Notes under the pieces: generated by a model
Seen by the model: the letters and a program-made list of their open reading frames with translations, nothing else
Told to the model about the DNA's origin: nothing
Database searches by the model: none
Made by a program: the position numbers and the translations under genes
Assembly: GCF_000376265.1 (NCBI RefSeq)
Contig: NZ_AQWU01000067.1
Span: 1-64,000, forward strand
Length of the DNA: 64,000 nt
Reading direction: 5' to 3'
From: Thermus igniterrae ATCC 700962
Lineage (GTDB): Bacteria; Deinococcota; Deinococci; Deinococcales; Thermaceae
Shown: piece by piece, positions 27,582 to 35,512 of the stretch
Position numbering within the stretch: the first letter of the stretch is position 1
Layout of the letters: the number at the start of each line of letters is the position of its first letter

Positions 27582-28580
27582 ATGGAGACCCTGAAGATCG
27601 CCCTCCTGGGCGGGGGCACCGTGGGAAGCGCCTTCTACACCCTGGTGCAGGAACGCCTGGAGGACTTCCATGCCCTAGGGGTTTCCCCCAGGTTCCTGGG
27701 AGTCCTGGTGCGCACCCCGGGCAAGGCCCGGCCGATTCCCCAAGAAATCTTGAAGACCGAGCCCTTTGACCTCCTGGAGGCCGACGTGGTGGTGGAGGCC
27801 CTGGGCGGGGTGGAGGCTCCCCTGCGCCTGGTCCTGCCGGCCCTCGAGGCCGGCATCCCCCTCATCACCGCCAACAAGGCCCTCCTGGCCGAGGCCTGGG
27901 AGAGGCTCAGGCCCTTCGCCGAGGAGGGCCTCATCTACCACGAGGCCAGCGTCATGGCCGGGACCCCGGCCCTCTCCTTCCTGGAAACCCTAAGGGGGAG
28001 CGAGCTTCTGGAGCTCCACGGCATCCTGAACGGCACCACCCTTTACATCCTCCAGGAGATGGAAAAGGGGCGGACCTACGCGGAGGCCCTCCAGGAGGCC
28101 CAGCGCCTGGGCTACGCGGAGGCCGACCCCACCCTGGACGTGGAGGGGACGGACGCCGCCCACAAGCTCACCCTTCTGGCCCGCCTCCTTGTGGACCCGG
28201 GCTTCCCCTTCGCCGGGGTGGAGGCCCGGGGCATCACCGGGCTCACCCTCGAGGCCCTAAAGGAGGCGGAGGCCCGGGGGGAGCGGGTGCGCCTGGTGGC
28301 CAGCCTCTATGGGGAAGGGGGCAGGTGGCAGGCCCGGGTGGCCCCCGTGCGCCTGCCCCAGGACCACCCCCTGGCCCGGGCCCGGGGCAACGCCCTCTGG
28401 GTGCGCACCCGGCCCCTGGGAGAGGTCTTCGTCACCGGCCCGGGAGCAGGAGGTGGGGCCACGGCCAGCGGCCTCCTGGCCGACCTCTTCCGCCTCCTCT
28501 CCGGGGCCTCAGGCCACCTCCCCGCCCCCACCCCCAAGCCTCCCCTGGCGGAGGGAAGCCCCTTCCCCCAGGTGGCCTAG
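27582..28580 (+). CDS. hom: Homoserine dehydrogenase
   Basis: The protein has 332 aa and reduces aspartate semialdehyde to homoserine with NAD(P)H. The N-terminal Rossmann motif is LLGGGTVGSAF (about 9-19). The catalytic domain shows ITANKALLAE and LNGTTLYILQEME with AEADPTLDVEGTDAAHKL, all family signatures. No ACT domain is present, so threonine feedback through that domain is not expected. The leaderless ATG lies 7 nt after a consensus TATAAT. Threonine synthase follows 44 nt downstream. Confidence 0.96.
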   Translation: METLKIALLGGGTVGSAFYTLVQERLEDFHALGVSPRFLGVLVRTPGKARPIPQEILKTEPFDLLEADVVVEALGGVEAPLRLVLPALEAGIPLITANKALLAEAWERLRPFAEEGLIYHEASVMAGTPALSFLETLRGSELLELHGILNGTTLYILQEMEKGRTYAEALQEAQRLGYAEADPTLDVEGTDAAHKLTLLARLLVDPGFPFAGVEARGITGLTLEALKEAEARGERVRLVASLYGEGGRWQARVAPVRLPQDHPLARARGNALWVRTRPLGEVFVTGPGAGGGATASGLLADLFRLLSGASGHLPAPTPKPPLAEGSPFPQVA

Positions 28581-28624
28581 GGCAGGCCCTTGACCTAAGG
28601 AAACCTAGCCTAGAGCATATTTCC

Positions 28625-29680
28625 ATGCGGCTGCCCCTCATTGAGCGCTACCGCGCCCACCTGCCGGTCTCCGAAAAGACCCCGGTGGTGAGCCTCCTGG
28701 AGGGCTCCACCCCCCTCATCCCCCTAAAAGGCCCCAAGGAGGCCCAAAGGAAGGGGATACGGCTTTACGCCAAGTTCGAGGGCCTGAACCCCACGGGAAG
28801 CTTCAAGGACCGGGGGATGACCCTGGCGGTCTCCAAGGCGGTGGAGGCCGGGGCCAAGGCGGTGGCCGCGGCCAGCACGGGGAACACCGCGGCCTCCGCC
28901 GCCGCCTACGCGGCCCGGGCGGGCATCCGGGCCATCGTGGTCCTGCCCGCGGGGTACGTGGCCCTGGGCAAGGTGGCCCAGAGCCTGGTCCACGGGGCCC
29001 GCATCGTGCAGGTAGAGGGCAACTTTGACCAGGCCCTCGCCCTCACCAAGGCCTTGAGCGAGGCCTTCCCCGTGGCCCTGGTGAACTCCCTGAACCCCTA
29101 CCGCCTGGAGGGGCAGAAGACCCTGGCCTTTGAGGTGGTGGACGAGCTGGGGGAAGCCCCCCACTACCACGCCCTCCCCGTGGGCAACGCGGGGAACATC
29201 ACCGCCCACTGGATGGGCTACCGGGAGTACCGGGCCCTGGGGAAGGCCCGCCGCCTTCCCCGGATGCTGGGCTTCCAGGCGGCGGGGGCCGCCCCCCTGG
29301 TCCTGGGCCACCCGGTGGCCCGGCCCGAGACCCTGGCCACCGCCATCCGCATCGGCCACCCGGCCAGCTGGGAGGGGGCCGTGCGGGCCAAGGAGGAGTC
29401 GGGAGGCGTCATTGAGGCGGTCACGGACGAGGAAATCCTGGCCGCCTACCGCTACCTGGCCGAGGAGGAGGGCCTCTTCGTGGAGCCGGCCAGCGCCGCC
29501 GCCCTGGCCGGGGTGTGGAAGCTCCTGAGGGAGGACCGGCTGGAAGGGGAAAGCCAGGTGGTCCTCACCCTCACCGGCCACGGCCTCAAGGACCCAGCCA
29601 CCGCGGAGAAGGTGGCCGGGCTTGCCCCTCCGGTGCCCGCCACCCTCGAGGCCGTGGCCCGGGCGGCGGGCCTCCTCTAG
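28625..29680 (+). CDS. thrC: Threonine synthase
   Basis: The protein has 351 aa and makes threonine from O-phosphohomoserine. The PLP lysine is Lys61 (NPTGSFKDRGM), matching T. thermophilus numbering and supporting the start. AASTGNTAASAAAYAARAG is the phosphate-binding loop and LPVGNAGNITAHW lines the PLP ring. The gap after hom contains TTGACC and TAGAGC, a possible weak promoter, but joint transcription with hom is likely. Homoserine kinase is not in the window. Confidence 0.96.
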   Translation: MRLPLIERYRAHLPVSEKTPVVSLLEGSTPLIPLKGPKEAQRKGIRLYAKFEGLNPTGSFKDRGMTLAVSKAVEAGAKAVAAASTGNTAASAAAYAARAGIRAIVVLPAGYVALGKVAQSLVHGARIVQVEGNFDQALALTKALSEAFPVALVNSLNPYRLEGQKTLAFEVVDELGEAPHYHALPVGNAGNITAHWMGYREYRALGKARRLPRMLGFQAAGAAPLVLGHPVARPETLATAIRIGHPASWEGAVRAKEESGGVIEAVTDEEILAAYRYLAEEEGLFVEPASAAALAGVWKLLREDRLEGESQVVLTLTGHGLKDPATAEKVAGLAPPVPATLEAVARAAGLL

Positions 29681-29695
29681 TGGTAAGCTTGGGCC

Positions 29696-30010
29696 ATGGC
29701 CGAGGCCAAGGACGCCCGTAAGAAGCGCAAGGAACCCTTCCCGGGGGCCTACTACCTGGCAGGGGCCATCACCATCGCCCTCATGCTCCTCTTCCTGGCC
29801 CTGGGGGCCAGCCTCCCCCCGGGGGTGGCGGGGTTTCTGGTGGCCTTCGTCCTGGGGCTCACCGTGAACCCCAAGTACGTCCCCTTCTTCCTGGTGGCCG
29901 GGGTCTTCTCCGCGGCCATGGGCTTTTTAGGCCGTGAGCCCCAGGTGGCCTGGGGGGGCGTGGCCCTGGCGCTCTCCCAGCTCCTGGTGGGGCGCTTCGT
30001 CAAGGACTGA
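29696..30010 (+). CDS. Small membrane protein, 104 aa
   Basis: No family is recognised. A basic N-terminus (AEAKDARKKRKEPF) precedes three predicted membrane helices (about 19-38, 44-56, 62-76) and a weaker fourth near the end; the basic stretch should stay in the cytoplasm. TAAGCT lies 6 nt before the ATG. The stop overlaps the start of the next membrane gene (TGATG), so the two are probably made together. Confidence 0.72.
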   Translation: MAEAKDARKKRKEPFPGAYYLAGAITIALMLLFLALGASLPPGVAGFLVAFVLGLTVNPKYVPFFLVAGVFSAAMGFLGREPQVAWGGVALALSQLLVGRFVKD

Positions 30011-30306
30011 TGGACGCCAACCGCCTGGCGCAAGCCCTCTCCCTTCTGGGGGTGGCGGGGTACGCCTACTTCCTCTGGTTCCGGCCGAGCCAGGAGGGCA
30101 TCGCCCTGGCCCTGGGCCTTACCCTGGGCGGAGCGGCCTTCGGCTACGGGGAGCGGCCCTTCCCCGTCCCCCTCTTCCTGGGGCTTTTCGCCGTCTACCT
30201 GGTGCTCCAGGTCTTCTTCGGCCACCCCCTCTTCGCCCTGGGGGGAGGCCTTTTGGGAGCAGGCCTGCCCTACCTCCGCTACCGCCTGCGGAAGCCCACC
30301 AGGTAG
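30010..30306 (+). CDS. Small membrane protein, 98 aa
   Basis: No family is recognised. There are three to four hydrophobic segments (about 8-24, 31-46, 52-70, 72-88) and a basic C-terminus (RYRLRKPTR). The ATG overlaps the stop of the preceding membrane gene, suggesting a two-protein unit. The 3' end overlaps the convergent membrane gene by 28 nt. Confidence 0.7.
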   Translation: MDANRLAQALSLLGVAGYAYFLWFRPSQEGIALALGLTLGGAAFGYGERPFPVPLFLGLFAVYLVLQVFFGHPLFALGGGLLGAGLPYLRYRLRKPTR

Positions 30307-30617
30307 AGGAGGCCCCCCAGGAGCATCCCCTCCCCCAGGGCGGGGAGGTAGAAGAGGAATTCCCGCACGTCCAGCCGCAGGTAGAGGAGGAGGGGCCAGG
30401 GGGTAAGGGCCCAGGCCAGAAGGGGCTGGCCGTAGCCCGCGGCCAGGAAGAGGCCGGCCCCCAGGCCCTTCAGGTAGGTAAGCCACCCCGAGCCCACCTC
30501 GTTCTGGTAGACGAACCAGAGGAGGTTAAGCCAAACCCCTATGGCCCATAGGGGAACCCGTCTCTGGAGGCGGAAGGCCAGGGCCAGGAGGAGGAGAAAC
30601 CCCAGGGCCTCAAGCAC
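30279..30617 (-). CDS. Small membrane protein downstream of 2PGK-like gene
   Basis: The protein has 112 aa, with four predicted membrane helices (LGFLLLLALAF, VPLWAIGVWLNLLWFVY, LGAGLFLAAGYGQPLLAWALTPWP, LGEGMLLGGLLYLVG). No family is recognised. The GTG start at 30617 overlaps the stop of the upstream kinase gene, so it is the second gene of that transcript. Its role is unknown. Confidence 0.68.
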   Translation of the reverse strand: MLEALGFLLLLALAFRLQRRVPLWAIGVWLNLLWFVYQNEVGSGWLTYLKGLGAGLFLAAGYGQPLLAWALTPWPLLLYLRLDVREFLFYLPALGEGMLLGGLLYLVGFRRR

Positions 30618-32052
30618 GGACGTCCTCCCCCAAACGCCGGCCCTGGGCCTCCAGGTAGGCCACCAGGACCTCCAGGGCCTTCTCAATGGCCTCGTCCAGG
30701 TCCTCCCCCGGGATGACGGGGATGCCCTCCTCCTGGGCCCAGCGCAGGAGGTGGTCCTGGATGAGGCGGATCTCCGGGAAGTGGTGCAGGTACTTCTCCT
30801 GGGGCCTAGCGTGCCCCGTCTCCCGGTCCCGCAAGAGGAAGCGGTCCCGGTGGAGCCGCTCGTCCTGCAGCACCAGGAGCATGGGGATGGTGAAGACCTG
30901 CTCCCGGTGGGGATGCTCCAGGTACCGGGGCACCACGTGCACCCCCTCCAGGACGATGGAGGTGCCCTCCAGGGCGCTCCTTTCCTGGATGGCCCTCAGG
31001 CCCACGGCCACCCGGGCCACCTGGTCCAGGAAGCCCCGCATGACCCGGGCCTCGTGGCTTTCCGCCTCGAGGCCAATGTTGGGAAGAAGCGCCCTCCAGG
31101 CCTCAAAGGTGGAGCAGTGCAGGGTGGGCAGGAGGTCCTTGGAGAAGGAGGCCCGGAAAACCTCCCGCACCGCGTCCGAGGGGATGATGTGGGTAATGCC
31201 GAGGCGGTAGGCCAGGGCCGAGGCCAAAACGCTCTTCCCCACCCCCGTCACCCCCCCGATGAGGATGTGCACCGGGCGCACGCTCCGCCTTAGGTGCCGC
31301 AGGAGAAGGTAGCGGCGGGCCATCTCCTCCCCCGCCTCCCTCAGCAGGGTCTCGTACACCCGCCGGCGCAGCCGGTCCCGCTGCACCACCTGGACCCCCT
31401 CCTGGTGCAGGCCCATCTCAATCTCCCGGGCCAGGCGGTAGGCCCGGTCCGGGGAGAGGCCGATGGCCATAAGGGACTGGGCCAGGATGCCCTTGGAAAA
31501 GGGGACCCTGGGCTCCCCGGGCTTCTCCTCCACGAAGAGCTCCCCCGCCCAAAGGAGCCTTTCCCGGTAGCGCCGGCCCGCCTCCTGGCCGTGGAGGGCC
31601 CGCACCTCCTCCGCCACCAGGCCCTCCAGCCGGCGGGCGGAGATCTGGCGCACCCCCTCCTGGCGCAGACGGCGCTCCACCCGCTTGGCGATCTCGTGGG
31701 CCTCTTTGAGGGAGAAGCCCGCGTCCTCCAGGCTCCGGGCCAAAAGCCCCTTGGAAAATGGACGCCGCCTGCGCCCCTCGGCCACCAGGATCTCCTCAAA
31801 GGGCAGGGTCTGGCGGCTCAGGGCCTCGGCCACCTCCGGGCCCAGGGCGAGGGCCACCTCCTCCAGGAAGAGGCGCCTCAGGGCCTGAGGGGAGACCTCC
31901 AGGCGCCCTTCCCGCCTGAGCCGCTCCTCCACGGTGTGGGCCACGGCGTGGGCCGCTTCCGGGGAGACGCCCAAAGGCAGGAGGGCCTCCACCAGAAGCC
32001 CCTTGGAGAAGGGCCAGCGCCCCCGCTTGAGCCGCACGAAGACCTCGTCCAT
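30610..32052 (-). CDS. 2-phosphoglycerate kinase-like P-loop protein with three ATP-cone repeats
   Basis: The protein has 480 aa. Three tandem ATP-cone-like repeats lie at about 5-85, 90-170 and 176-255, each opening with PFSKGLL or PFSKGIL (14-20, 98-104, 184-190) and closing with a basic helix of the VERRLRQEG type. A kinase domain follows, with Walker A GGVTGVGKS (266-274) and SDAVREVFR. This kinase type makes 2,3-bisphosphoglycerate, the precursor of cyclic 2,3-diphosphoglycerate, in thermophilic archaea. The ATG at 32052 is 8 nt after TATCAT. ATP-cones sense ATP/dATP, so allosteric control is likely. Confidence 0.82.
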   Translation of the reverse strand: MDEVFVRLKRGRWPFSKGLLVEALLPLGVSPEAAHAVAHTVEERLRREGRLEVSPQALRRLFLEEVALALGPEVAEALSRQTLPFEEILVAEGRRRRPFSKGLLARSLEDAGFSLKEAHEIAKRVERRLRQEGVRQISARRLEGLVAEEVRALHGQEAGRRYRERLLWAGELFVEEKPGEPRVPFSKGILAQSLMAIGLSPDRAYRLAREIEMGLHQEGVQVVQRDRLRRRVYETLLREAGEEMARRYLLLRHLRRSVRPVHILIGGVTGVGKSVLASALAYRLGITHIIPSDAVREVFRASFSKDLLPTLHCSTFEAWRALLPNIGLEAESHEARVMRGFLDQVARVAVGLRAIQERSALEGTSIVLEGVHVVPRYLEHPHREQVFTIPMLLVLQDERLHRDRFLLRDRETGHARPQEKYLHHFPEIRLIQDHLLRWAQEEGIPVIPGEDLDEAIEKALEVLVAYLEAQGRRLGEDVRA

Positions 32053-32095
32053 TAGGGGGCATGATAGCATTTTTCCCATGGGGATGCGGGTTTCC

Positions 32096-32125
32096 TTGAC
32101 AGGGTTTAGGGAAGCGTGATACCAT
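32096..32125 (+). promoter_or_regulatory. Promoter of tRNA-Cys/tRNA-Val
   Basis: TTGACA (32096-32101) and TACCAT (32120-32125) with an 18-bp spacer. The predicted start falls about 6 nt before the tRNA-Cys 5' end. The -35 is extended as TTGACAGGG, as at the lacI-like and peptide-binding-protein promoters of this window. Confidence 0.75.
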
Positions 32126-32137
32126 AACCCTTGGCTT

Positions 32138-32212
32138 GGCGCCGTAGCCAAGGGGTAAGGCAGAGGTCTGCAAAACCTCCATTCGCCGGTTCGAATCCGG
32201 CCGGCGCCTCCA
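32138..32212 (+). tRNA. tRNA-Cys(GCA)
   Basis: This tRNA is 75 nt. The acceptor GGCGCCG pairs with CGGCGCC, and CCA is encoded. The anticodon arm GAGGT-CTGCAAA-ACCTC gives anticodon GCA. The T-arm is CCGGTTCGAATCCGG. It is followed by tRNA-Val after 7 nt and shares its transcript. Confidence 0.97.
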
Positions 32213-32219
32213 AAAGCAC

Positions 32220-32296
32220 GGGCGCGTAGCTCAGGTGGCCAGAGCACTACCTTGACACGGTAGGGGTCGGTGGTTCAAGTCCACTCGCGCCCACCA
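32220..32296 (+). tRNA. tRNA-Val(GAC)
   Basis: This tRNA is 77 nt. The acceptor GGGCGCG pairs with CGCGCCC, the discriminator is A, and CCA is encoded. The anticodon arm CTACC-TTGACAC-GGTAG gives anticodon GAC. The T-arm is GGTGGTTCAAGTCCACT. It is the second gene of the tRNA-Cys transcript and is followed by a strong terminator. Confidence 0.97.
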
Positions 32297-32299
32297 GGA

Positions 32300-32334
32300 A
32301 AGGCCCCGGGACCTTCCCGGGGCCTTCACCTTTT
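32300..32334 (+). terminator. Terminator after tRNA-Val
   Basis: A 12-bp perfect stem (AAGGCCCCGGGA / TCCCGGGGCCTT) with a 3-nt loop is followed by TTTT at 32331-32334. It lies just before the 3' end of the convergent DUF1653 gene and could act in both directions. Confidence 0.8.
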
Positions 32335-32343
32335 GGGAAGCCC

Positions 32344-32556
32344 CTACTCCTCCACCGGCTGGAAGCGGGGCCGCACCTCCCCGGCCACCTCCACCGGGGC
32401 CAGCCACTGGGCCAGAGGCCGCACCCAGTACCCCCTTTCCCCGTAGAGGGCCTGGTAGACCACCAGCTCCTCCTCGGTTTCCGAGTGGCGGGCCAGGAAG
32501 AGCACCCGGTAAAGCCCCCCCTTGTAATGCCGGTAAACCCCGGGCCTAAGGGACAC
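32344..32556 (-). CDS. DUF1653-family protein
   Basis: The protein has 70 aa and is a single DUF1653 domain: PGVYRHYKGGLYRVLFLARHS, then ELVVYQALYGERGYWVRPLAQW. Function of the family is unknown. The GTG start overlaps ttuA by 11 nt, so this is the last gene of the acuB-acuC-ttuB-ttuA operon. Confidence 0.88.
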   Translation of the reverse strand: MSLRPGVYRHYKGGLYRVLFLARHSETEEELVVYQALYGERGYWVRPLAQWLAPVEVAGEVRPRFQPVEE

Positions 32557-33511
32557 GGACCGCCTCCGCCTTGGGGGTGAACTCCGCCTCCTCGGGCAGG
32601 AGGCGCCGCTTCTTGGCCCGCCGGTACACCGCGTCCCACATGCGGCAGAAGGAGCAGACGGCCCCGGTGGTGGGGTAGCCGCAACGCTGGCACTCTTGGA
32701 GCACCACCTCCTCCCCAGCCTGCAAACGGGGCTGGATCTTATCCAAAAAACCCTCCAGGAAGCGCAGCTTGGCCCCAGGCATCTCCTTTTCCACCAGGTT
32801 GAGGGCCTCCTTGTAGAGGAGGCTCTTGGCCCCCTTGGCGTTGGGGCACTCCTCGTGCAGGTAGCGGATGCCCCTCAGGAGGGCATAGGAGAGGACTTCC
32901 CGCTCGCTGAAGCGGTAGAAGGGCTTGATGCGGGCGGCCAGACCGGGCTTCTCCGGCAGGAGGGGCCCCTGGCGGGCCAGGGCATCCTCCTGGGGGTTGA
33001 GGAGGTTGCCGAAGAGCACCGCGGCCTCGTCGTCCAGGTTGTGGCCCGTGGCCACCACCCTGAACCCCCCCTCCACCGCCACCTGGTTGATGATGTAGCG
33101 CTTGGAAAGCCCGCAGGCGGAGCAGGCCACCCGCCCCGAAAGCTGGGCCAGCTCCGGCACCCCGAAGCCGTAGGCCTCCTTGAGGTCCACCACCCAAAGC
33201 TCCAGCCCCCGCTCCTGGGCGAAGCGACGGGTGACCTCGAGGCTCCTCTCGGAATAGGCCCCAATCCCCAGCTGGAGGTGCAGGCCCACCGCCTGGTAGC
33301 CCAGGCGGTGGAGGACATCCCACAGGGCCAGGGAGTCCTTGCCGCCGGAAACGGCCACCAGCACCCGCTCCCCCGGGGAGAGCATGCGGTGGCGGCGGAT
33401 GGCCCGCTCCGTCTCCTTCACGAACCAGTCCAGGTAGTGCCCCTTGCAAAGGGCCAGGCCTCGGGAGCGCACCTCCACCTGGGCCTTCTCCCCACAGAGC
33501 TTGCAGACCAT
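32546..33511 (-). CDS. ttuA: tRNA-5-methyluridine(54) 2-sulfurtransferase TtuA
   Basis: The protein has 321 aa. TtuA thiolates m5U54 of tRNA, a modification that stabilises tRNA at high temperature. It has N-terminal zinc ligands (CKLC, CKGH), PP-loop SGGKDS (55-60), Fe-S ligands Cys130, Cys133 and Cys222 (ACSAC, EECPNAK) and a C-terminal zinc finger (CQRCGYPTTGAVCSFC). Numbering matches the T. thermophilus enzyme as I know it. The start is 1 nt after the stop of ttuB, its sulfur donor. Confidence 0.97.
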   Translation of the reverse strand: MVCKLCGEKAQVEVRSRGLALCKGHYLDWFVKETERAIRRHRMLSPGERVLVAVSGGKDSLALWDVLHRLGYQAVGLHLQLGIGAYSERSLEVTRRFAQERGLELWVVDLKEAYGFGVPELAQLSGRVACSACGLSKRYIINQVAVEGGFRVVATGHNLDDEAAVLFGNLLNPQEDALARQGPLLPEKPGLAARIKPFYRFSEREVLSYALLRGIRYLHEECPNAKGAKSLLYKEALNLVEKEMPGAKLRFLEGFLDKIQPRLQAGEEVVLQECQRCGYPTTGAVCSFCRMWDAVYRRAKKRRLLPEEAEFTPKAEAVRVP

Positions 33512-33512
33512 C

Positions 33513-33710
33513 CTAGCCTCCAGAGATGGCGGAGAGGACCTCTATGGTCTCCTCCTCCCCCACCCGCTCCTCCAAGGTGAGGAGCTCCTCCCCCCGCACG
33601 GCCACCACGGTCTCCGGGTTGAGCCCCAGTTCCCGGAGGACCTCCTTGAGGGGTCTATCCCCCCGGACCTCCACCTCCTTGCGCTCGGGTAGGCGCAGAA
33701 CGACCCTCAC
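33513..33710 (-). CDS. ttuB: Sulfur carrier / ubiquitin-like protein TtuB
   Basis: The protein has 65 aa with a beta-grasp fold ending in Gly-Gly (LSAISGG), which is thiocarboxylated to deliver sulfur to TtuA. In T. thermophilus, TtuB is also joined to lysines of target proteins like ubiquitin. The sequence closely follows that TtuB (MRVVLRLPERKEVEV; NPETVVAVRGEELLTLE). It is 4 nt downstream of acuC and 1 nt upstream of ttuA, so all three are cotranscribed. Confidence 0.96.
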   Translation of the reverse strand: MRVVLRLPERKEVEVRGDRPLKEVLRELGLNPETVVAVRGEELLTLEERVGEEETIEVLSAISGG

Positions 33711-33714
33711 CCCG

Positions 33715-34842
33715 CTAGTCTAGCAGGTAGGGGCGCACCAGCTCCGTGAGCCGCTCCAGGGTGAGGCGGTTGCGCTTCTCAATCTCCCCCTTCCGGGGAA
33801 TCCCGGGGTAGGCCCCCTCGGGGTCGTGCAGGGTGGGGGTGAGGGGCTTGCCGAGCCGTGCCTCCCAGGTCCTGAGCCACCCCTCAGGCAGGCGCTCGGG
33901 GAGGGGAAGGCCGTGGAAGACGTGGTAGAGCAGGGCCCAGACCCGCACGGTGGCGTCCAGGCTGTACCCACCCCCCAGGGTGAAGAGGACCCTGCCCCCG
34001 GCGTAGGCCTCGGCGTACTGCAGGATGAGGGGGAAGAGGCGGGCGTAGGCCCGGGTGGTGAGGAGGAGGTCGGCCAGGGGGTCCAGGAAGTGGGCGTCGG
34101 CCCCCGCCTGCACCACCAGGACATCGGGCTGGAAGGCCTCCAGGGCCCAGGGCACCAGGGCCTCAAAGACCTCCAGGTAGCTCTCGTCCTCGGTGAAGGG
34201 CTCCAGGGGCAGGTTGAGCTTGCGGCCCACCCCTTCCCCCCGGCCGATCTCGTGCACGTGCCCGGTACCGGGGAAGAGGTAGCGCCCGGACTCGTGGAGG
34301 CTCAGGGTCAGGACCTCCTTCTCCTCGTAGTGGATCCACTGCACCCCGTCCCCGTGGTGGACGTCAATGTCCAGGTAGACCACCCGCAGGCCCGCCCGGG
34401 TCAGGTGGCGGATGGCCACGGAGAGGTCGCTGTACACGCAAAAGCCCGAGGCCCGGTCGTACTGGGCGTGGTGGAGGCCACCCCCCAGCTGCAGGACCCG
34501 CTTCTCCCCCGCAAGGATCCGCCGCGCCCCCTCCAGGGTCCCCCCCACCAGGAGGCGGGCCGCCCGGTCCATGCCCGGGAAGACGGGAGTGTCGGAGGTG
34601 CCCAGGCCGTAGTGCTCCAGGTCGGGCACCCTCTCCCCGCGGCTCGCCGCCTCCACCCGCCGCACCAGGCGCTCGGAGTGCACGGAGAGCACCTCCTCCC
34701 GGGTGGCCTCCGGGGGCGCAAGGGGCTCCCGCCAGACGCCCAGGGCCTCGAGGAGGGAGGTGAGCATCTCCAGGCGCACCGGGCTGAAGGGGTGGTTGGG
34801 GCCGAAGTCGTAGAGGCGGTACTCGTCCCGGTAGATCACCAT
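33715..34842 (-). CDS. acuC: AcuC-type protein deacetylase (histone deacetylase fold)
   Basis: The protein has 375 aa with the class I/II deacetylase fold: GGGLHHAQYDRASGFCVYSD holds the catalytic His pair, DIDVHHGDGV gives the zinc Asp and His, and QAGADAHFLDPLADL gives the second zinc Asp. AcuC removes acetyl groups from lysines, for example of acetyl-CoA synthetase in Bacillus. It overlaps acuB by 7 nt upstream and is followed after 4 nt by ttuB. All catalytic residues are present. Confidence 0.93.
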   Translation of the reverse strand: MVIYRDEYRLYDFGPNHPFSPVRLEMLTSLLEALGVWREPLAPPEATREEVLSVHSERLVRRVEAASRGERVPDLEHYGLGTSDTPVFPGMDRAARLLVGGTLEGARRILAGEKRVLQLGGGLHHAQYDRASGFCVYSDLSVAIRHLTRAGLRVVYLDIDVHHGDGVQWIHYEEKEVLTLSLHESGRYLFPGTGHVHEIGRGEGVGRKLNLPLEPFTEDESYLEVFEALVPWALEAFQPDVLVVQAGADAHFLDPLADLLLTTRAYARLFPLILQYAEAYAGGRVLFTLGGGYSLDATVRVWALLYHVFHGLPLPERLPEGWLRTWEARLGKPLTPTLHDPEGAYPGIPRKGEIEKRNRLTLERLTELVRPYLLD

Positions 34843-35462
34843 GGCTTCTTGGGGGGCCAGAGCACCTCAAACCCCTGGCCGCGCAGGCCCTCGGCCAGGA
34901 GGTGGGTCTCCAGGGTGTTCACCCGCACCACCGCCCGCACATAGTCCCCGTTCTCCGGGTAGGAGAGGAGGGAGTGGATGTTCACCCCCCGCCCCGCCAG
35001 GAAGCCCGTGAGGCGGGCCAGCTCCCCCACCCGGTCGGGCAGGCGCACCTCCAGCCTCCCCGAGGGCTCGGTGACCCCGGTGAGCTTTAAAAGGGCATCC
35101 AGAAGGTCAATCCCCGTGACGATGCCCACCAGGGCCCCGTCCTCCAGGACGGGCAGGGAGCCGATCTTCCGCTCCCGCATCACCCGGGCCGCCTCCTCCA
35201 CCGGGTCCAGGGGGTGGGCGGTGACCACGCCCCGGGTCATCACCTCGGCCACCTGGGTGCACCCCGGGCAGGGGCCCTTGGGGTTCAGGTGGCTGGTGGC
35301 CAGGCGGATGTCCCGGTCGGTGATGATGCCCACCACCTTCCCCCCCTCCACCACCGGCAGGTGGCGGATGCCCTTCTCCAGGAGGAGCCTGTAGGCGTCC
35401 TCGAGGCTCACCTCCGGCCCCACGGTGAACACCGGATGGTGCATCACGTCCTTGACCAGCAT
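34836..35462 (-). CDS. acuB: AcuB-type CBS-CBS-ACT protein
   Basis: The protein has 208 aa. Two CBS domains (about 1-60 and 72-130; VKDVMHHPVFTV, VAEVMTRGVVTA) bind adenine nucleotides, and a C-terminal ACT-like domain (about 138-205; RVGELARLTGFLAGRGVNI) binds small ligands. In Bacillus, AcuB goes with AcuC in acetoin/acetate metabolism. TATACT lies 6 nt before the ATG, so the operon message is probably leaderless. It is the first gene of the acuB-acuC-ttuB-ttuA-DUF1653 unit. Confidence 0.92.
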   Translation of the reverse strand: MLVKDVMHHPVFTVGPEVSLEDAYRLLLEKGIRHLPVVEGGKVVGIITDRDIRLATSHLNPKGPCPGCTQVAEVMTRGVVTAHPLDPVEEAARVMRERKIGSLPVLEDGALVGIVTGIDLLDALLKLTGVTEPSGRLEVRLPDRVGELARLTGFLAGRGVNIHSLLSYPENGDYVRAVVRVNTLETHLLAEGLRGQGFEVLWPPKKPW

Positions 35463-35474
35463 GGAAGCAGTATA

Positions 35475-35497
35475 CCCCCGGCGGTTCCCGCCGGGGG
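35475..35497 (-). terminator. GC-rich stem-loop between dppF and acuB
   Basis: CCCCCGGCGG / CCGCCGGGGG with a 3-nt loop lies 15 nt after the dppF-like stop on the minus strand and immediately upstream of the acuB -10 (TATACT). No U-run follows. It may terminate the ABC operon or shield acuB from readthrough. Confidence 0.5.
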
Positions 35498-35512
35498 CTG
35501 GCCTTTAGGGCG

